13,351 bases of DNA, from NCBI GenBank assembly GCA_031265535.1, contig JAISCO010000025.1, positions 1-13,351 of the forward strand, read 5' to 3'. How positions within the stretch are numbered: position 1 is the stretch's first letter; each line of letters starts with the position of its first letter. The notes below the pieces were generated by a model. That model was given only the letters and a program-made list of their open reading frames with translations. It had not been told where the DNA came from and ran no database searches. A program made the position numbers and the translations under genes. The stretch comes from Spirochaetaceae bacterium (GTDB lineage: Bacteria; Spirochaetota; Spirochaetia; Treponematales; Breznakiellaceae). Below, piece after piece: positions 1 to 7,122 of the stretch.

Positions 1-2
1 TG

Positions 3-128
3 CGGGAATCCTGGGCGCTATACCCGCCGGTAACGGCGCCGGAGGAGGGAAACCAGTTGCCGGATTTACCGGAAGAAGAGGAAATTGTGAGGAGATTTAC
101 GGAAACGACAAAGCTCTTGGGAAAATGA
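3..128 (+). CDS. C-terminal end of an unidentified protein (cut by left edge)
   Basis: The third forward frame is open from the left edge to a TGA at 126-128 and encodes about 41 residues. The tail has an acidic proline-rich stretch (DLPEEEE) and ends TTKLLGK. I do not recognise a family from so short a piece. This frame is preferred over the overlapping frame that starts at base 2 (open to about 168), because its amino-acid composition is ordinary while the other is glycine- and arginine-rich. A 9-bp inverted repeat begins one base after the stop. Confidence 0.45.
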   Translation, partial: RESWALYPPVTAPEEGNQLPDLPEEEEIVRRFTETTKLLGK

Positions 129-173
129 ATCGTCAAACCATGCGGCGTAGACTTCGATTCACCCTTTGACGAT
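129..173 (+). repeat. 9-bp inverted repeat just after the partial gene
   Basis: ATCGTCAAA (129-137) is repeated in inverted orientation as TTTGACGAT (165-173), with a 27-base loop. It starts right after the stop of the left-edge gene. No run of T follows, so it is not a typical intrinsic terminator. It could be a weak terminator, an mRNA-end stem or a chance dyad. Confidence 0.4.
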
Positions 174-327
174 AAGACCAATATAATCATTCTCGCCCTC
201 GCTCCTTTGCTGGATAAAAGATCGCATGGCCGGAGGAGGGAATATATACGAGAAACGTGCAATTTTCCGTTTGTCATATACAACCGGGACGTTATGTGCC
301 ATGCCCCTAACAGTTTTTGTAAAATTA

Positions 328-477
328 TTGACAAAAAAGAATACTTTTATCGACCTTGCTATTTTGATGATAGCGATGGTATTTATTTTAGCAGGGTGCG
401 ACACTGGAACCAACCCCGAACTTGGCCCCCAAAAATTCGTTGATCCCCAGTGCCGCTTTACAAGTCGCCGCGTATGA
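328..477 (+). pseudogene. remnant of a small lipoprotein gene
   Basis: A TTG at 328 opens a frame beginning MTKKNTF, followed by a hydrophobic segment ending in the lipobox ILAGC and then DTGTNPELGP. This is a convincing spirochaetal lipoprotein signal. An ATG at 301 in the same frame is the alternative start. No Shine-Dalgarno precedes either. The frame ends at a TGA (475-477) after only about 15 residues of mature protein. A C5-A5 run at 425-434 sits where the reading changes: the next frame continues as NSLIPSAALQVAAYDVLLFADEDKD, which looks more protein-like than the residues in frame. That second frame runs on into pnkp antisense sequence, so its natural end is probably lost. The simplest reading is a frameshifted, decayed lipoprotein. 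A very short intact lipopeptide cannot be excluded. Confidence 0.35.
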
Positions 478-585
478 CGTCTTATTATTCGCAGATGAGG
501 ATAAAGATTTTTTATGGATACCAGTAATAACAAAGAGAAAGAAATATTGTTTATACATCAAAACAACAGGACAAAATTGTATTCC

Positions 586-3270
586 CTACAGCCGGGGATC
601 CACCGCCTCGTTTTCCAGGGCTAAAACCGCGAACACACATTCATGCAGACGGTGGAGGGGTTCCTTCCTGACAAAACGTTCCAGAGATTCCATACCCAGG
701 GCGAATTCCGCCTGGGCGAGACGGCGTTTTTTCGCCAGGGAACGGCTGCGCAGACGTTCCAGCTTTTCCGGGGCCGTGTATTCGGGGCCGTAGATGATCC
801 GCAGATATTCCCGGCCCCGGCATTTCACCGCGGGCTGGAGCAACTCCGTACCCCGGCGGGCGATAAAATCCAGGGGTTTTACCACCATGCCCTCGCCGCC
901 TGAACCGGTAAGGTTAAGCCACCAGTCTGTCGCGGCGGCAAGGGACTGTTCATCCTCCAGATCAACAACAATATGACTGGTGGCCGTAAACAGGGGATCG
1001 GCCCCCGTCATGTAGCGCCGGATTGTTTCCAGGTGGTGAAGGTGGTTTTCGCCGTTCCAGACCTTGCCCTCCGTGGCAAGGATGTGGAAGGGGGCGATGC
1101 GGTAGTCTTCCACCGAGGACACGGTCCAGCAGTAACGCCGGTACGCGGCGGTGTACTGGTCAAGACATTCCTTCCGTTGTTCAAACTGTTCCAGCACCGA
1201 GGCGATATTCATATCGGCGCCGCCGCCGCTAACACCGGCGACAACACTGGCACCGCCACCAGCAACCGGCCCCTGAATGGAAAGGGCCTGCCTCAAAGCG
1301 GCGATACCCGCGGCAAGGCCGTCCCTTCCGGACCTTCCCACCGGGGCGTACTGTTCCAGGAGGAGACTCCGGGCCTTGGCGGACCAGGGCATAAGTTCCG
1401 TGTCCAGGCATACCCAGTCGGTGGCGAAGTGTTCCCAAAACCCGGCGCGCTCAAGAACGGCCCCCAGACGTTCAAGGATGGCGCGCTCCGTCCCGGCTGC
1501 GCTATCGGCGGGATCAAAAAAATGCCGGCCCGTCCGGGTGTAGATGATCCCCTGGGAGCCGTCCTGTACGCCGAAACGGTTCAACGCGGTTTCCCGGCTG
1601 CGGCAGAGGACGATCACCGCCCTGGAGCCCATGTGTTTTTCCTCGCAGACAGACTGGGCAATGCCGGCTTTGCGATAGTATTCCAATGCCTCAGCGGGGT
1701 GTTCCAGAAATTCCGGGCGGGCGCTGGTTTTGCAGGGGGACATGGTTGGCGGCAGATAGATAAGCCACCGGGGATCCGCGGAAAAGCGGCTCATTATTTC
1801 CAGGGCCGCGGCGCTGCTTTCCTCATTGATAACTATCTTACGGTGCAGCCGGGTCTGGATATTAAGCCGCCCCAGCACGTCTTCTATGTCCGGAAGATTC
1901 TCAATGCCGTGGAGAGGCAGGGAAGAGGGCTTTGTCAGGTCCCTTGCCTGCGAAAGGCCGGCCTCGGCGGAAGATGCATCCCCGGAATCAACAGTATTGC
2001 CGTCATAGTCAAGGGATTTTACCGGGGCGTAGTATTCCCACGCCGCCGCCGCGGAAACTACCTCGGACTCGGGATAGCGGTAGGCGCTGAGTCTGCCGCC
2101 GAAAACACAGCCCGTGTCAATACAAATGGTGTTGTTCAAAAAACGCGGTTCCCGGGAAGGAATGTGGCCGTAGACCACCAGGGCCCTGCCCCGGTATTCA
2201 TTGGCCCAATCTAGCCGTACCGGAAGGCCGAACTCGTCGGTTTCTCCGGTGGTGTCGCCGTAAAGACAAAAACTCCGCACCTGGCCGGAACTTCTGCCCT
2301 GCCACGCTTCCTTAAGGCCCGCGTGGCTTACCACCAGACGCCCCCGGTCAAGCACATAGTGGCTCACCAGGCCGTCCAGAAAAGCGCTTACCCTTTCGAT
2401 AAATTCGGGACTCTCCTGTTCCAACTGCGTAACGGTACTATCAAGGCCGTGGGTTAATTTCACGTCCGCGCCCCGGAGCTTGCGGAGGAGCTTTACCTCG
2501 TGATTGCCGGGTATGCAGAGGGCCGCGCCCGCTTCGCACATATTCATTACCAGCCGCAGCGCCTCCGCGCTTTTCGGCCCCCGGTCGCACAGGTCGCCAA
2601 GGAATATTGCCCGCCGGTTCGCGGGTGGCAGCGCGATACCGGAGCCCCGGTCTACGGTGTAGCCCATTTTTTCCAGCAGGGCGCAGAGTTCATCGTAACA
2701 GCCGTGAACATCGCCGATGATGTCGAAGGGGCCGGTCTCATCTTTTTTATCGTTCCAGAGTTTTGTCCGTACAATCTCCGCCGCCGCCGCCTCATCGGGG
2801 GTAGTAAAGGTGTACACAAAGCGGAAACCCTCTTTGCGCAGATGTTTAATACCCCGCCTCAATTCCCGGTCGTGGCCGTGCACCACATGGGGGCCGAAGT
2901 TCCGGTCCGGCCGCGCCTTGTTTCGTTCGATGCAGAGGGACTGGGGCATATCGAAGACGACAGCCGCGGCCAGTACATTCTGCTCCCGGGCAAGGCGCAG
3001 AACCTGGTCCCGGGCTTTTTTCTGTACGTTGGTCGCATCAATAACGGTAAGCCTGCCCGCCTCAAGACGCTTTTTAGCGATGTAATACAGACTGTCGAAC
3101 GCGGCGGCGGTAGCGCTTTGATCAGTTTCATCGTCCGATACCATGCCCCGGAAATAATCGGAGCTCAAGACCTCCGTGGGCTTAAAGTGATGTTTCGCAA
3201 AAGTGGATTTACCGCTGCCGGACGCGCCGACAAGAGCGACCAGGCAGAGTTCGGGTAATTCTATACGCAT
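586..3270 (-). CDS. pnkp: Pnkp: polynucleotide kinase / phosphatase / RNA ligase of bacterial RNA repair
   Basis: This 894-residue protein is the end-healing and end-sealing subunit of the bacterial Pnkp/Hen1 RNA repair complex. An N-terminal P-loop kinase has GASGSGKST at 15-23, SSDYFRG near 36-42 and a DATNVQ element near 78-83. A metallophosphoesterase domain carries GDVHG (186-190), GDLCDRG (225-231), GNHE (255-258), SHAG (315-318) and YGH (367-369); it removes 2',3'-cyclic phosphate and 3' phosphate. The C-terminal nucleotidyltransferase has motif I EKHMGSR (544-550, predicted adenylated Lys545), EGMVVKP (793-799) and a motif V region around 813-829. Known Pnkp ligase modules adenylate but need Hen1 to seal. 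Length is close to the roughly 850-870 typical of the family; a Gly/Ala-rich stretch near 667-686 may be a small insertion. The ATG at 3270 lies inside the end of hen1 (10-base overlap), with GGAGG five bases upstream, suggesting translational coupling. Confidence 0.96.
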   Translation of the reverse strand: MRIELPELCLVALVGASGSGKSTFAKHHFKPTEVLSSDYFRGMVSDDETDQSATAAAFDSLYYIAKKRLEAGRLTVIDATNVQKKARDQVLRLAREQNVLAAAVVFDMPQSLCIERNKARPDRNFGPHVVHGHDRELRRGIKHLRKEGFRFVYTFTTPDEAAAAEIVRTKLWNDKKDETGPFDIIGDVHGCYDELCALLEKMGYTVDRGSGIALPPANRRAIFLGDLCDRGPKSAEALRLVMNMCEAGAALCIPGNHEVKLLRKLRGADVKLTHGLDSTVTQLEQESPEFIERVSAFLDGLVSHYVLDRGRLVVSHAGLKEAWQGRSSGQVRSFCLYGDTTGETDEFGLPVRLDWANEYRGRALVVYGHIPSREPRFLNNTICIDTGCVFGGRLSAYRYPESEVVSAAAAWEYYAPVKSLDYDGNTVDSGDASSAEAGLSQARDLTKPSSLPLHGIENLPDIEDVLGRLNIQTRLHRKIVINEESSAAALEIMSRFSADPRWLIYLPPTMSPCKTSARPEFLEHPAEALEYYRKAGIAQSVCEEKHMGSRAVIVLCRSRETALNRFGVQDGSQGIIYTRTGRHFFDPADSAAGTERAILERLGAVLERAGFWEHFATDWVCLDTELMPWSAKARSLLLEQYAPVGRSGRDGLAAGIAALRQALSIQGPVAGGGASVVAGVSGGGADMNIASVLEQFEQRKECLDQYTAAYRRYCWTVSSVEDYRIAPFHILATEGKVWNGENHLHHLETIRRYMTGADPLFTATSHIVVDLEDEQSLAAATDWWLNLTGSGGEGMVVKPLDFIARRGTELLQPAVKCRGREYLRIIYGPEYTAPEKLERLRSRSLAKKRRLAQAEFALGMESLERFVRKEPLHRLHECVFAVLALENEAVDPRL

Positions 3271-4709
3271 GGCGGCCTCCGCGGACTGCTGCCTGGGATT
3301 TCCTCCCGGACGAACACGGCCATTTGTGTCGGCGCGCCCAGCTTTTCATCGGCCCCGCCTATCCCCTCAAAGGACACCTGGTATCCGTAACGCCGGGCCG
3401 CTTCCTCCGCCCATGATTGAAAGCGGGAGCGGTCCCACTCAAAGCGGTGGTCATCGTGGCGGAAACGGGATATGCCGTAAATTTCGTTGTATTCAATGTT
3501 AGGGGTGGTGATCACCAGGATTCCCGGCCGGGCATCGCCGAGGATAAGCGCCTCCAGAGTATCAAGCCGGTTTTCGTCCAGATGTTCTATTACCTCCACC
3601 AGCGCGGCGGCGTCATACCCCCTGAACCGTTTATCCCGGCAGCTTAGCGAACCATGCAAGAGGGAAACACGCTTTTGCCGGGCTTCCGGCAGCCGCTCAA
3701 GTTTCAATTTATCCCGGGCGTGTTCCAGCGCCGTCCGGGAAACATCAACCCCGGTAACACGGGTAAAGTTTTTTTCGTTTATCAAAAGCCGCAGCAGATG
3801 ACCCTCCCCGCAGCCCAAATCAATCACCGACCCGGCGCCGCTTTTTTTTATCGTGTTGAACACAGCTTCCAGCCGCTGGGTATTCAGCCTTGGGAGGCTT
3901 GTCGTTTTCGGCTCATCATTTATATTCACGGAGACTCCGGGCAGTTCATCTTTACCGGAGGGAAACGCTTCCGCGGCCCCCTCGCCGTTGTCCAGCCGGT
4001 CCAGAGCGCTGCGGGCCAGGTTCCGCAGATTCTTAAAATAGCGGCGGGCGATCAGGGCCTTTTCAGGATGATCAGGAAGCCAGCCCCTGCCGTGATCAAG
4101 GAGCTTGTCAACTTCAGCATCCCCTATCCAGTAGTGTTTCTGTAGGTCAAAAACTGGAATAAGCACATAAATATGGTTCAGCAGATCCCTAAGCCGCACT
4201 TTTCCCCGGATAGTAAGCTTGATATAGGGGCTGCTCCCCCATTCGGGAAACTGCTCGTCCAGCAGGGCGCTTTCCTCAACGTGCACCTCGTAACCCAAAG
4301 GCGCAAACAGCAGCTCCGGCAGAATAACGCCGCCCCGGCAGGGCAGCATAAAAAGGCCCACGCTTAAATCCAGCGGAGTATCCGCCAGCTCTTGTTTTTT
4401 GGCGCATCCCCCGGACATGGCCGTCCCGTACACCCCGGATATGGCGGTACACATAAAAGAAGAACACACATAGGGCCGGTCATTTACATAATCGAATATG
4501 CCGCCCGAAGCCCTCCTGCCCCTGACCAGATCCAAAGGGTCCATGTCGAGGAGCAGCGCGGCGGTGCAGCGCTCCGGCCCCGTCTCAGTATAAAACACAT
4601 GTACCCGCCCAAAGCTCAAGTCCGCGGTCTGCGGCCTGGCAGGGTTCTTGTGGAGCAGGTATCCCAGATCGGTTGGATTTTCGCCGGTATAGGTAATAGT
4701 AAACAGCAC
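3261..4709 (-). CDS. hen1: Hen1: 3'-terminal RNA ribose 2'-O-methyltransferase, RNA repair subunit
   Basis: This 482-residue bacterial Hen1 2'-O-methylates the 3'-terminal ribose at an RNA break before sealing, which protects the repaired site from being cut again. The N-terminal half (about 1-245, opening LFTITYTGENPTDLGYLLHK) is the Hen1-specific domain known to bind and activate the Pnkp ligase. The C-terminal half is the methyltransferase: SAM motif DLGCGEG at 297-303, the Hen1 metal site EVIEH (Glu372, Glu375, His376) with a second histidine in RHDDHRF (418-421), and TTPNIEYN at 401-408. The start is a GTG at 4709. It gives the family-typical N-terminus, but there is no Shine-Dalgarno, and a TATAAT box lies only seven bases upstream, so the transcript may be leaderless. 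hen1 is upstream of pnkp and overlaps it by 10 bases; the two form a stoichiometric heterotetrameric repair enzyme in characterised species. Confidence 0.95.
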   Translation of the reverse strand: MLFTITYTGENPTDLGYLLHKNPARPQTADLSFGRVHVFYTETGPERCTAALLLDMDPLDLVRGRRASGGIFDYVNDRPYVCSSFMCTAISGVYGTAMSGGCAKKQELADTPLDLSVGLFMLPCRGGVILPELLFAPLGYEVHVEESALLDEQFPEWGSSPYIKLTIRGKVRLRDLLNHIYVLIPVFDLQKHYWIGDAEVDKLLDHGRGWLPDHPEKALIARRYFKNLRNLARSALDRLDNGEGAAEAFPSGKDELPGVSVNINDEPKTTSLPRLNTQRLEAVFNTIKKSGAGSVIDLGCGEGHLLRLLINEKNFTRVTGVDVSRTALEHARDKLKLERLPEARQKRVSLLHGSLSCRDKRFRGYDAAALVEVIEHLDENRLDTLEALILGDARPGILVITTPNIEYNEIYGISRFRHDDHRFEWDRSRFQSWAEEAARRYGYQVSFEGIGGADEKLGAPTQMAVFVREEIPGSSPRRPPCV

Positions 4710-4715
4710 AGCCGT

Positions 4716-4743
4716 ATTATAGCCTGAAATGCGTTTTTTTCTA
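4716..4743 (-). promoter_or_regulatory. sigma-70-like promoter of hen1-pnkp
   Basis: On the minus strand a perfect TATAAT (4721-4716) is preceded, after 16 bases, by TAGAAA (4743-4738; four of six matches to TTGACA). Transcription would start near 4709, the first base of the GTG start codon of hen1. The box is seen directly; its use is inferred. Confidence 0.45.
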
Positions 4744-4819
4744 TAGTCAGGGTCTGTCTATCATAGCAATTCCGATTTCAAAACGAAAATCAGCGCAACA
4801 CGGATGGCTCCCGCAAAGA

Positions 4820-4914
4820 GGTAAAAAGTAAAAGGGAAAAGGTAAAAGGTAAAAGGTAAAAGGTAAAAGGTAAAAAGGAAAAAAGGAAAAAAGGTAAAGG
4901 TAAAAAGTAAAGGT
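4820..4914. repeat. degenerate short tandem repeat, GGTAAAA type
   Basis: About 95 bases made of heptamer-like units of the form GGTAAAA, with variants such as GGAAAAA and AGTAAAA. The central part (about 4840-4875) is nearly perfect. It lies between the divergent hen1 and prmC-like genes. The same unit family appears in other gaps of the window, on both strands. The rest of this 345-base gap holds only the two promoter candidates listed. Confidence 0.85.
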
Positions 4915-5002
4915 TCATTCCGTTATACATCTCCTTATCCGTTTTGTAAAGATGTTGAACAGACTCCTATCAATTAACAAAATTTACATGGAAGTAAAAT
5001 CC

Positions 5003-5031
5003 TTTACTTTTATCCGCAAAATTAACATAAT
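5003..5031 (+). promoter_or_regulatory. candidate promoter of the PrmC-like gene
   Basis: TTTACT (5003-5008), a 17-base spacer, then CATAAT (5026-5031), each four or five of six matches to consensus. The predicted start of transcription lies about 15-20 bases before the ATG at 5055, leaving a short leader without an obvious Shine-Dalgarno. Confidence 0.35.
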
Positions 5032-5054
5032 ACTTTTGTGGACAATCGTTTGCT

Positions 5055-5906
5055 ATGATGACTTTACGCGAAGTTTTGAATAAGGGCAGCGCTTTTTTAC
5101 GGAACGCCGGAATAGAAAGCTATGCGCTTGACGCGGCGCTGCTGCTTGCTAAAGTTTTGAATACAAATAGAACACGGCTTTTGATAGATGCGGAAAACCA
5201 TATTGGTGAATGTAACTGTAAAATCTATTACAAACTATTGCAACGCCGCGCTAACCATGAATGTACCGCCTATATCACAAACAGCAAGGATTTTCGTTTT
5301 CTTGAATTGTATGTTAATAAAAATGTATTGCTCCCGCGTCCTGATACCGAAACACTTGTTGAAGCCGCCATTTGCCGCATAGATGAATTAAAAAAAATGG
5401 AAAAAGAAATATATGTTTTAGATATGTGTACAGGGAGCGGCGCGGTAGCGCTTTCGTTAAAATATGAAAGACCGTTTATAAATATGTATGCTTCCGATAT
5501 ATCGGCGGCGGCTCTTTCTGTCGCGAAAAGAAATGCGGAAAAATATCAATTACAGGATGATGTTTGTTTTATTCAGAGTGATACTTTTGAAAATATAACA
5601 AAACGCTTTGATATTATTGTCTCTAACGCGCCATATATTCCGAGCGCCCTGATAAAAACTTTGCGGTTGGAAGTACAAAATGAACCCCTGATAGCGCTTG
5701 ACGGCGGAATCGATGGTCTTGAAATCATAAGGCAAATTATAAGCAGTGCGCGAAAGTATCTTTTACTAAACGGATGTGTTTTTCTTGAAGCCGCTCCCGA
5801 ACAGATGCATGAAATAAAAAATATATTTATCGCCGGTGGTTTTTACGGTATAGATATAAAACGAGATTTGTCCGGCGCGGCCAGAGTTATATGCGCTATG
5901 GTTTAG
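5055..5906 (+). CDS. PrmC/HemK-family protein-(glutamine N5) methyltransferase, divergent
   Basis: This 283-residue protein has the whole PrmC layout: a helical N-terminal domain (about 1-75), the linker motif LLPRPDTETLVE (92-103), SAM motif I LDMCTGSGAVAL (122-133), an acidic residue after motif II in ASDIS (146-150), the substrate motif NAPY (191-194), and EPLIALDGGIDGLEIIRQI further on. Canonical PrmC methylates the glutamine of the GGQ motif of peptide-chain release factors and carries NPPY; here the first proline is alanine. The usual GR-EF linker is also altered (ITNSKDFRF). The coding sequence is more AT-rich than hen1 or pnkp. It may be the sole PrmC of the organism, a second copy, or a relative with another substrate; TIGR03704-type relatives, as I recall them, also have NAPY. 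Two ATG codons (5055, 5058) stand in tandem; no good Shine-Dalgarno precedes them. Confidence 0.85.
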   Translation: MMTLREVLNKGSAFLRNAGIESYALDAALLLAKVLNTNRTRLLIDAENHIGECNCKIYYKLLQRRANHECTAYITNSKDFRFLELYVNKNVLLPRPDTETLVEAAICRIDELKKMEKEIYVLDMCTGSGAVALSLKYERPFINMYASDISAAALSVAKRNAEKYQLQDDVCFIQSDTFENITKRFDIIVSNAPYIPSALIKTLRLEVQNEPLIALDGGIDGLEIIRQIISSARKYLLLNGCVFLEAAPEQMHEIKNIFIAGGFYGIDIKRDLSGAARVICAMV

Positions 5907-5951
5907 CGGTCATATTGTAAGCAAGGAATAGGGAATGAACTTCTCTAACGA

Positions 5952-5983
5952 CGCAAACACGTTTGCGGCTCAACTGCGTTGAG
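5952..5983. repeat. two adjoining dyads in the gap after the PrmC-like gene
   Basis: CGCAAAC-AC-GTTTGCG (5952-5967) is followed at once by CTCAAC-TGC-GTTGAG (5969-5983). Both have perfect arms of 7 and 6 bases. The first belongs to a family whose core recurs at 6230-6245 and 7094-7105. Confidence 0.6.
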
Positions 5984-6025
5984 CTTGCCAAAACTCCATG
6001 TATGTAAGAAACCTTAGGTATTGAA

Positions 6026-6039
6026 ACCGGCTGGCCGGT
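6026..6039. repeat. ACCGGC dyad upstream of the repeated promoter module
   Basis: ACCGGC and GCCGGT face each other across two bases. It lies one base upstream of the GCCTCCATGG module (6041-6057). It could be a binding site or simply part of the dispersed repeat. Confidence 0.4.
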
Positions 6040-6040
6040 C

Positions 6041-6091
6041 GCCTCCATGGCAAATGGCATTCTTGACAACACGAAATTCACGTAACATATT
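6041..6091 (+). promoter_or_regulatory. promoter carried on a repeated module, upstream of hicAB
   Basis: The 17-mer GCCTCCATGGCAAATGG (6041-6057) is followed by TTGACA (6063-6068), a 17-base spacer and CATATT (6086-6091, four of six matches). The same 17-mer stands directly before another TTGACA promoter at 7285. Transcription from near 6098 would read through several hairpins into the hicA remnant and hicB. Seen: the exact 17-mer match and the boxes. Inferred: promoter activity. Confidence 0.5.
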
Positions 6092-6140
6092 GAAGTTATT
6101 CCAAAACTTCAGTTTTTGGGAGAGACAGGCTATGCCTGTC
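6091..6140 (+). promoter_or_regulatory. hairpins in the predicted hicAB leader
   Basis: TGAAGT (6091-6096) can pair with ACTTCA (6106-6111). The overlapping pair CCAAAACT and AGTTTTTGG (6101-6118) is an alternative fold. A second stem, GACAGGC-TAT-GCCTGTC (6124-6140), has seven perfect pairs. Mutually exclusive stems suggest an attenuator-like leader, but no peptide or terminator was identified. Confidence 0.3.
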
Positions 6141-6215
6141 CACAAGCTCTGCTTATCCAGCTTCCTTGATTTAATTGGAAAAATACAAGGTGAAACGTAA
6201 AGAGTTAATGAGCCT

Positions 6216-6251
6216 CCCCGCCGCAGAGGCGCAAACAAGTTTGCGGCGGGG
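6216..6251. repeat. GC-rich palindromic element at the 5' junction of hicA
   Basis: CCCCGCCGC (6216-6224) pairs with GCGGCGGGG (6243-6251), nine perfect base pairs, and encloses a second dyad CGCAAAC-AA-GTTTGCG (6230-6245). The same CAAACAAGTTTGCGGCGG core recurs at 7094-7111. The element ends about 15 bases before recognisable hicA homology begins, suggesting that its insertion or spread replaced the original start. Confidence 0.65.
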
Positions 6252-6265
6252 TATTAAACCAGACT

Positions 6266-6427
6266 TTGCGAATAAAGAAACTGGAAGCGGTTGGGTACCG
6301 GTTGGACCGAACCGGGGATCACGCTGTCTATGAGAAACCGGGAAGCCGGTCGGTACAAGTTCCCAATCACCGGGAAATCAATGAGTACACTGCGAAGGCT
6401 ATCTTAAAGGCGGCTGGTATTGAATAG
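6266..6427 (+). pseudogene. hicA: HicA-family mRNA interferase toxin, 5' end altered
   Basis: HicA toxins are about 55-65-residue double-stranded-RNA-binding-fold ribonucleases that cut translated mRNA. From a TTG at 6266 the frame gives 53 residues, including LEAVGYRLDRTGDHAVYEKP, a VPNH motif and the typical C-terminal AKAILKAAGI. The catalytic histidine of the usual GSH motif is kept as GDH. No ATG exists in the open frame (6212-6427), the N-terminus is a few residues short, and no good Shine-Dalgarno precedes the TTG; the region upstream is a GC-rich palindromic repeat. The TAG stop (6425-6427) touches the Shine-Dalgarno of hicB, the standard hicA-hicB order. Most likely a damaged toxin gene. 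A working TTG-started toxin is possible. Confidence 0.6.
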
Positions 6428-6440
6428 GAGTATATAAAGT

Positions 6441-6764
6441 ATGGAGTATGTTTATCCCGCGATTTTTCATAAAAATGAGGATGAAAGTTATACTATTATC
6501 TATCCTGATCTGCATGGTTGTATTAGTGAAGGGAAAAGTCTTGACAATGCCATGTATATGGCTCAGTCAGCGTTAGCCCAGTGGATAAGCTATCTAATCG
6601 ACAAGAAACAGGAGATACCTTCAGCCTCATCTACTCAGGAGGTAAAACCGTCTAACGGAGATTTTGTGAATCTCATCTGCGCTGAGGTGAAGGATAGCCG
6701 AGCGCTTAAACGGACGGTCAGTATTCCCAAATGGACGGACGATAAGGCGGCGCGGTCCGGTTAG
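6441..6764 (+). CDS. hicB: HicB-family antitoxin, short C-terminus
   Basis: This 107-residue protein has the HicB RNase-H-like fold signature: YPAIFHKNEDESYTIIYPDL then HGCISEG, with helix DNAMYMAQSALAQWISYLI and a PS-rich hinge (about 5-65). HicB binds HicA and represses the operon. The C-terminal part, RTVSIPKWTDDKAARSG, is the start of the usual DNA-binding domain, which in relatives continues with about 20 more residues (typically a G-x-S helix). Here a TAG follows directly, so DNA binding and autoregulation may be lost. Shine-Dalgarno AGGAG-like bases (6426-6430) stand about ten bases before the ATG. It forms one unit with the hicA remnant. Family assignment is firm, function uncertain. 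Confidence 0.85.
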   Translation: MEYVYPAIFHKNEDESYTIIYPDLHGCISEGKSLDNAMYMAQSALAQWISYLIDKKQEIPSASSTQEVKPSNGDFVNLICAEVKDSRALKRTVSIPKWTDDKAARSG

Positions 6765-6846
6765 CGATTGTCCACAGATTACGCTTATTACGCAAATTCG
6801 AAATGAATATATAGAGGAGTGACTCCTAATTCTTCACCCCTTATTA

Positions 6847-7011
6847 TTAGAGGGTACCGCCTGCCTTTAGCCGTTCCCTGACCTCTTCCGCCGAATACCC
6901 AGCGTCAAAAAGTATTAAGATTTCCAGTTTTTCTTCCTGACGGCCTTTTTGTATGCCTTCTTCCTCACGGACGCGCAGGGCGTCTTCCAGTTTCCATTCA
7001 GGAGTGAGGAG
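6847..7011 (-). pseudogene. C-terminal fragment of an Rpn / PD-(D/E)XK-type protein
   Basis: On the minus strand a frame open from about 7011 to a TAA at 6849-6847 encodes WKLEDALRVREEEGIQKGRQ, then EEKLEILILFDAGYSAEEVRERLKAGGTL. A charged helix with EEGxxKGRxE followed by a small helical end is the usual tail of Rpn/PD-(D/E)XK transposase-like proteins, which are abundant in Treponema. There is no start codon, and the frame is cut at a GGAGTGAGGAG repeat with a stop at 7012-7014. The body of the gene is absent from the window, so this is a relic of a former mobile-type gene. Confidence 0.5.
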
Positions 7012-7065
7012 TTATACAATCTCGAAGGTAGCTATCAACTTGAACGCTGCTCCGCCGCCATACTT

Positions 7066-7111
7066 AAGTAAAAAGTAAAAGGTAAAAAGTACCCAAACAA
7101 GTTTGCGGCGG
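7066..7111. repeat. short GGTAAAA-type repeat joined to CAAACAAGTTTG dyad
   Basis: About 25 bases of AGTAAAAAGTAAAAGG-like units run into CAAAC-AA-GTTTGCGGCGG (7094-7111), the core also found in the element at 6216-6251. Confidence 0.6.
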
Positions 7112-7122
7112 CGGCAAGCTGT

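Noticed and set aside
328..333. TTGACA as a -35 box
   Set aside because: No acceptable -10 box at 15-19 bases. The same bases more plausibly encode the start of the lipoprotein signal.
973..2214. Long plus-strand open frame (413 codons)
   Set aside because: It is antisense to pnkp, whose protein shows all family motifs. GC-rich coding strands often leave such shadow frames open.
2500..3258. Plus-strand open frame of 252 codons
   Set aside because: Antisense to the kinase and phosphatase domains of pnkp; no start context and no recognisable motifs.
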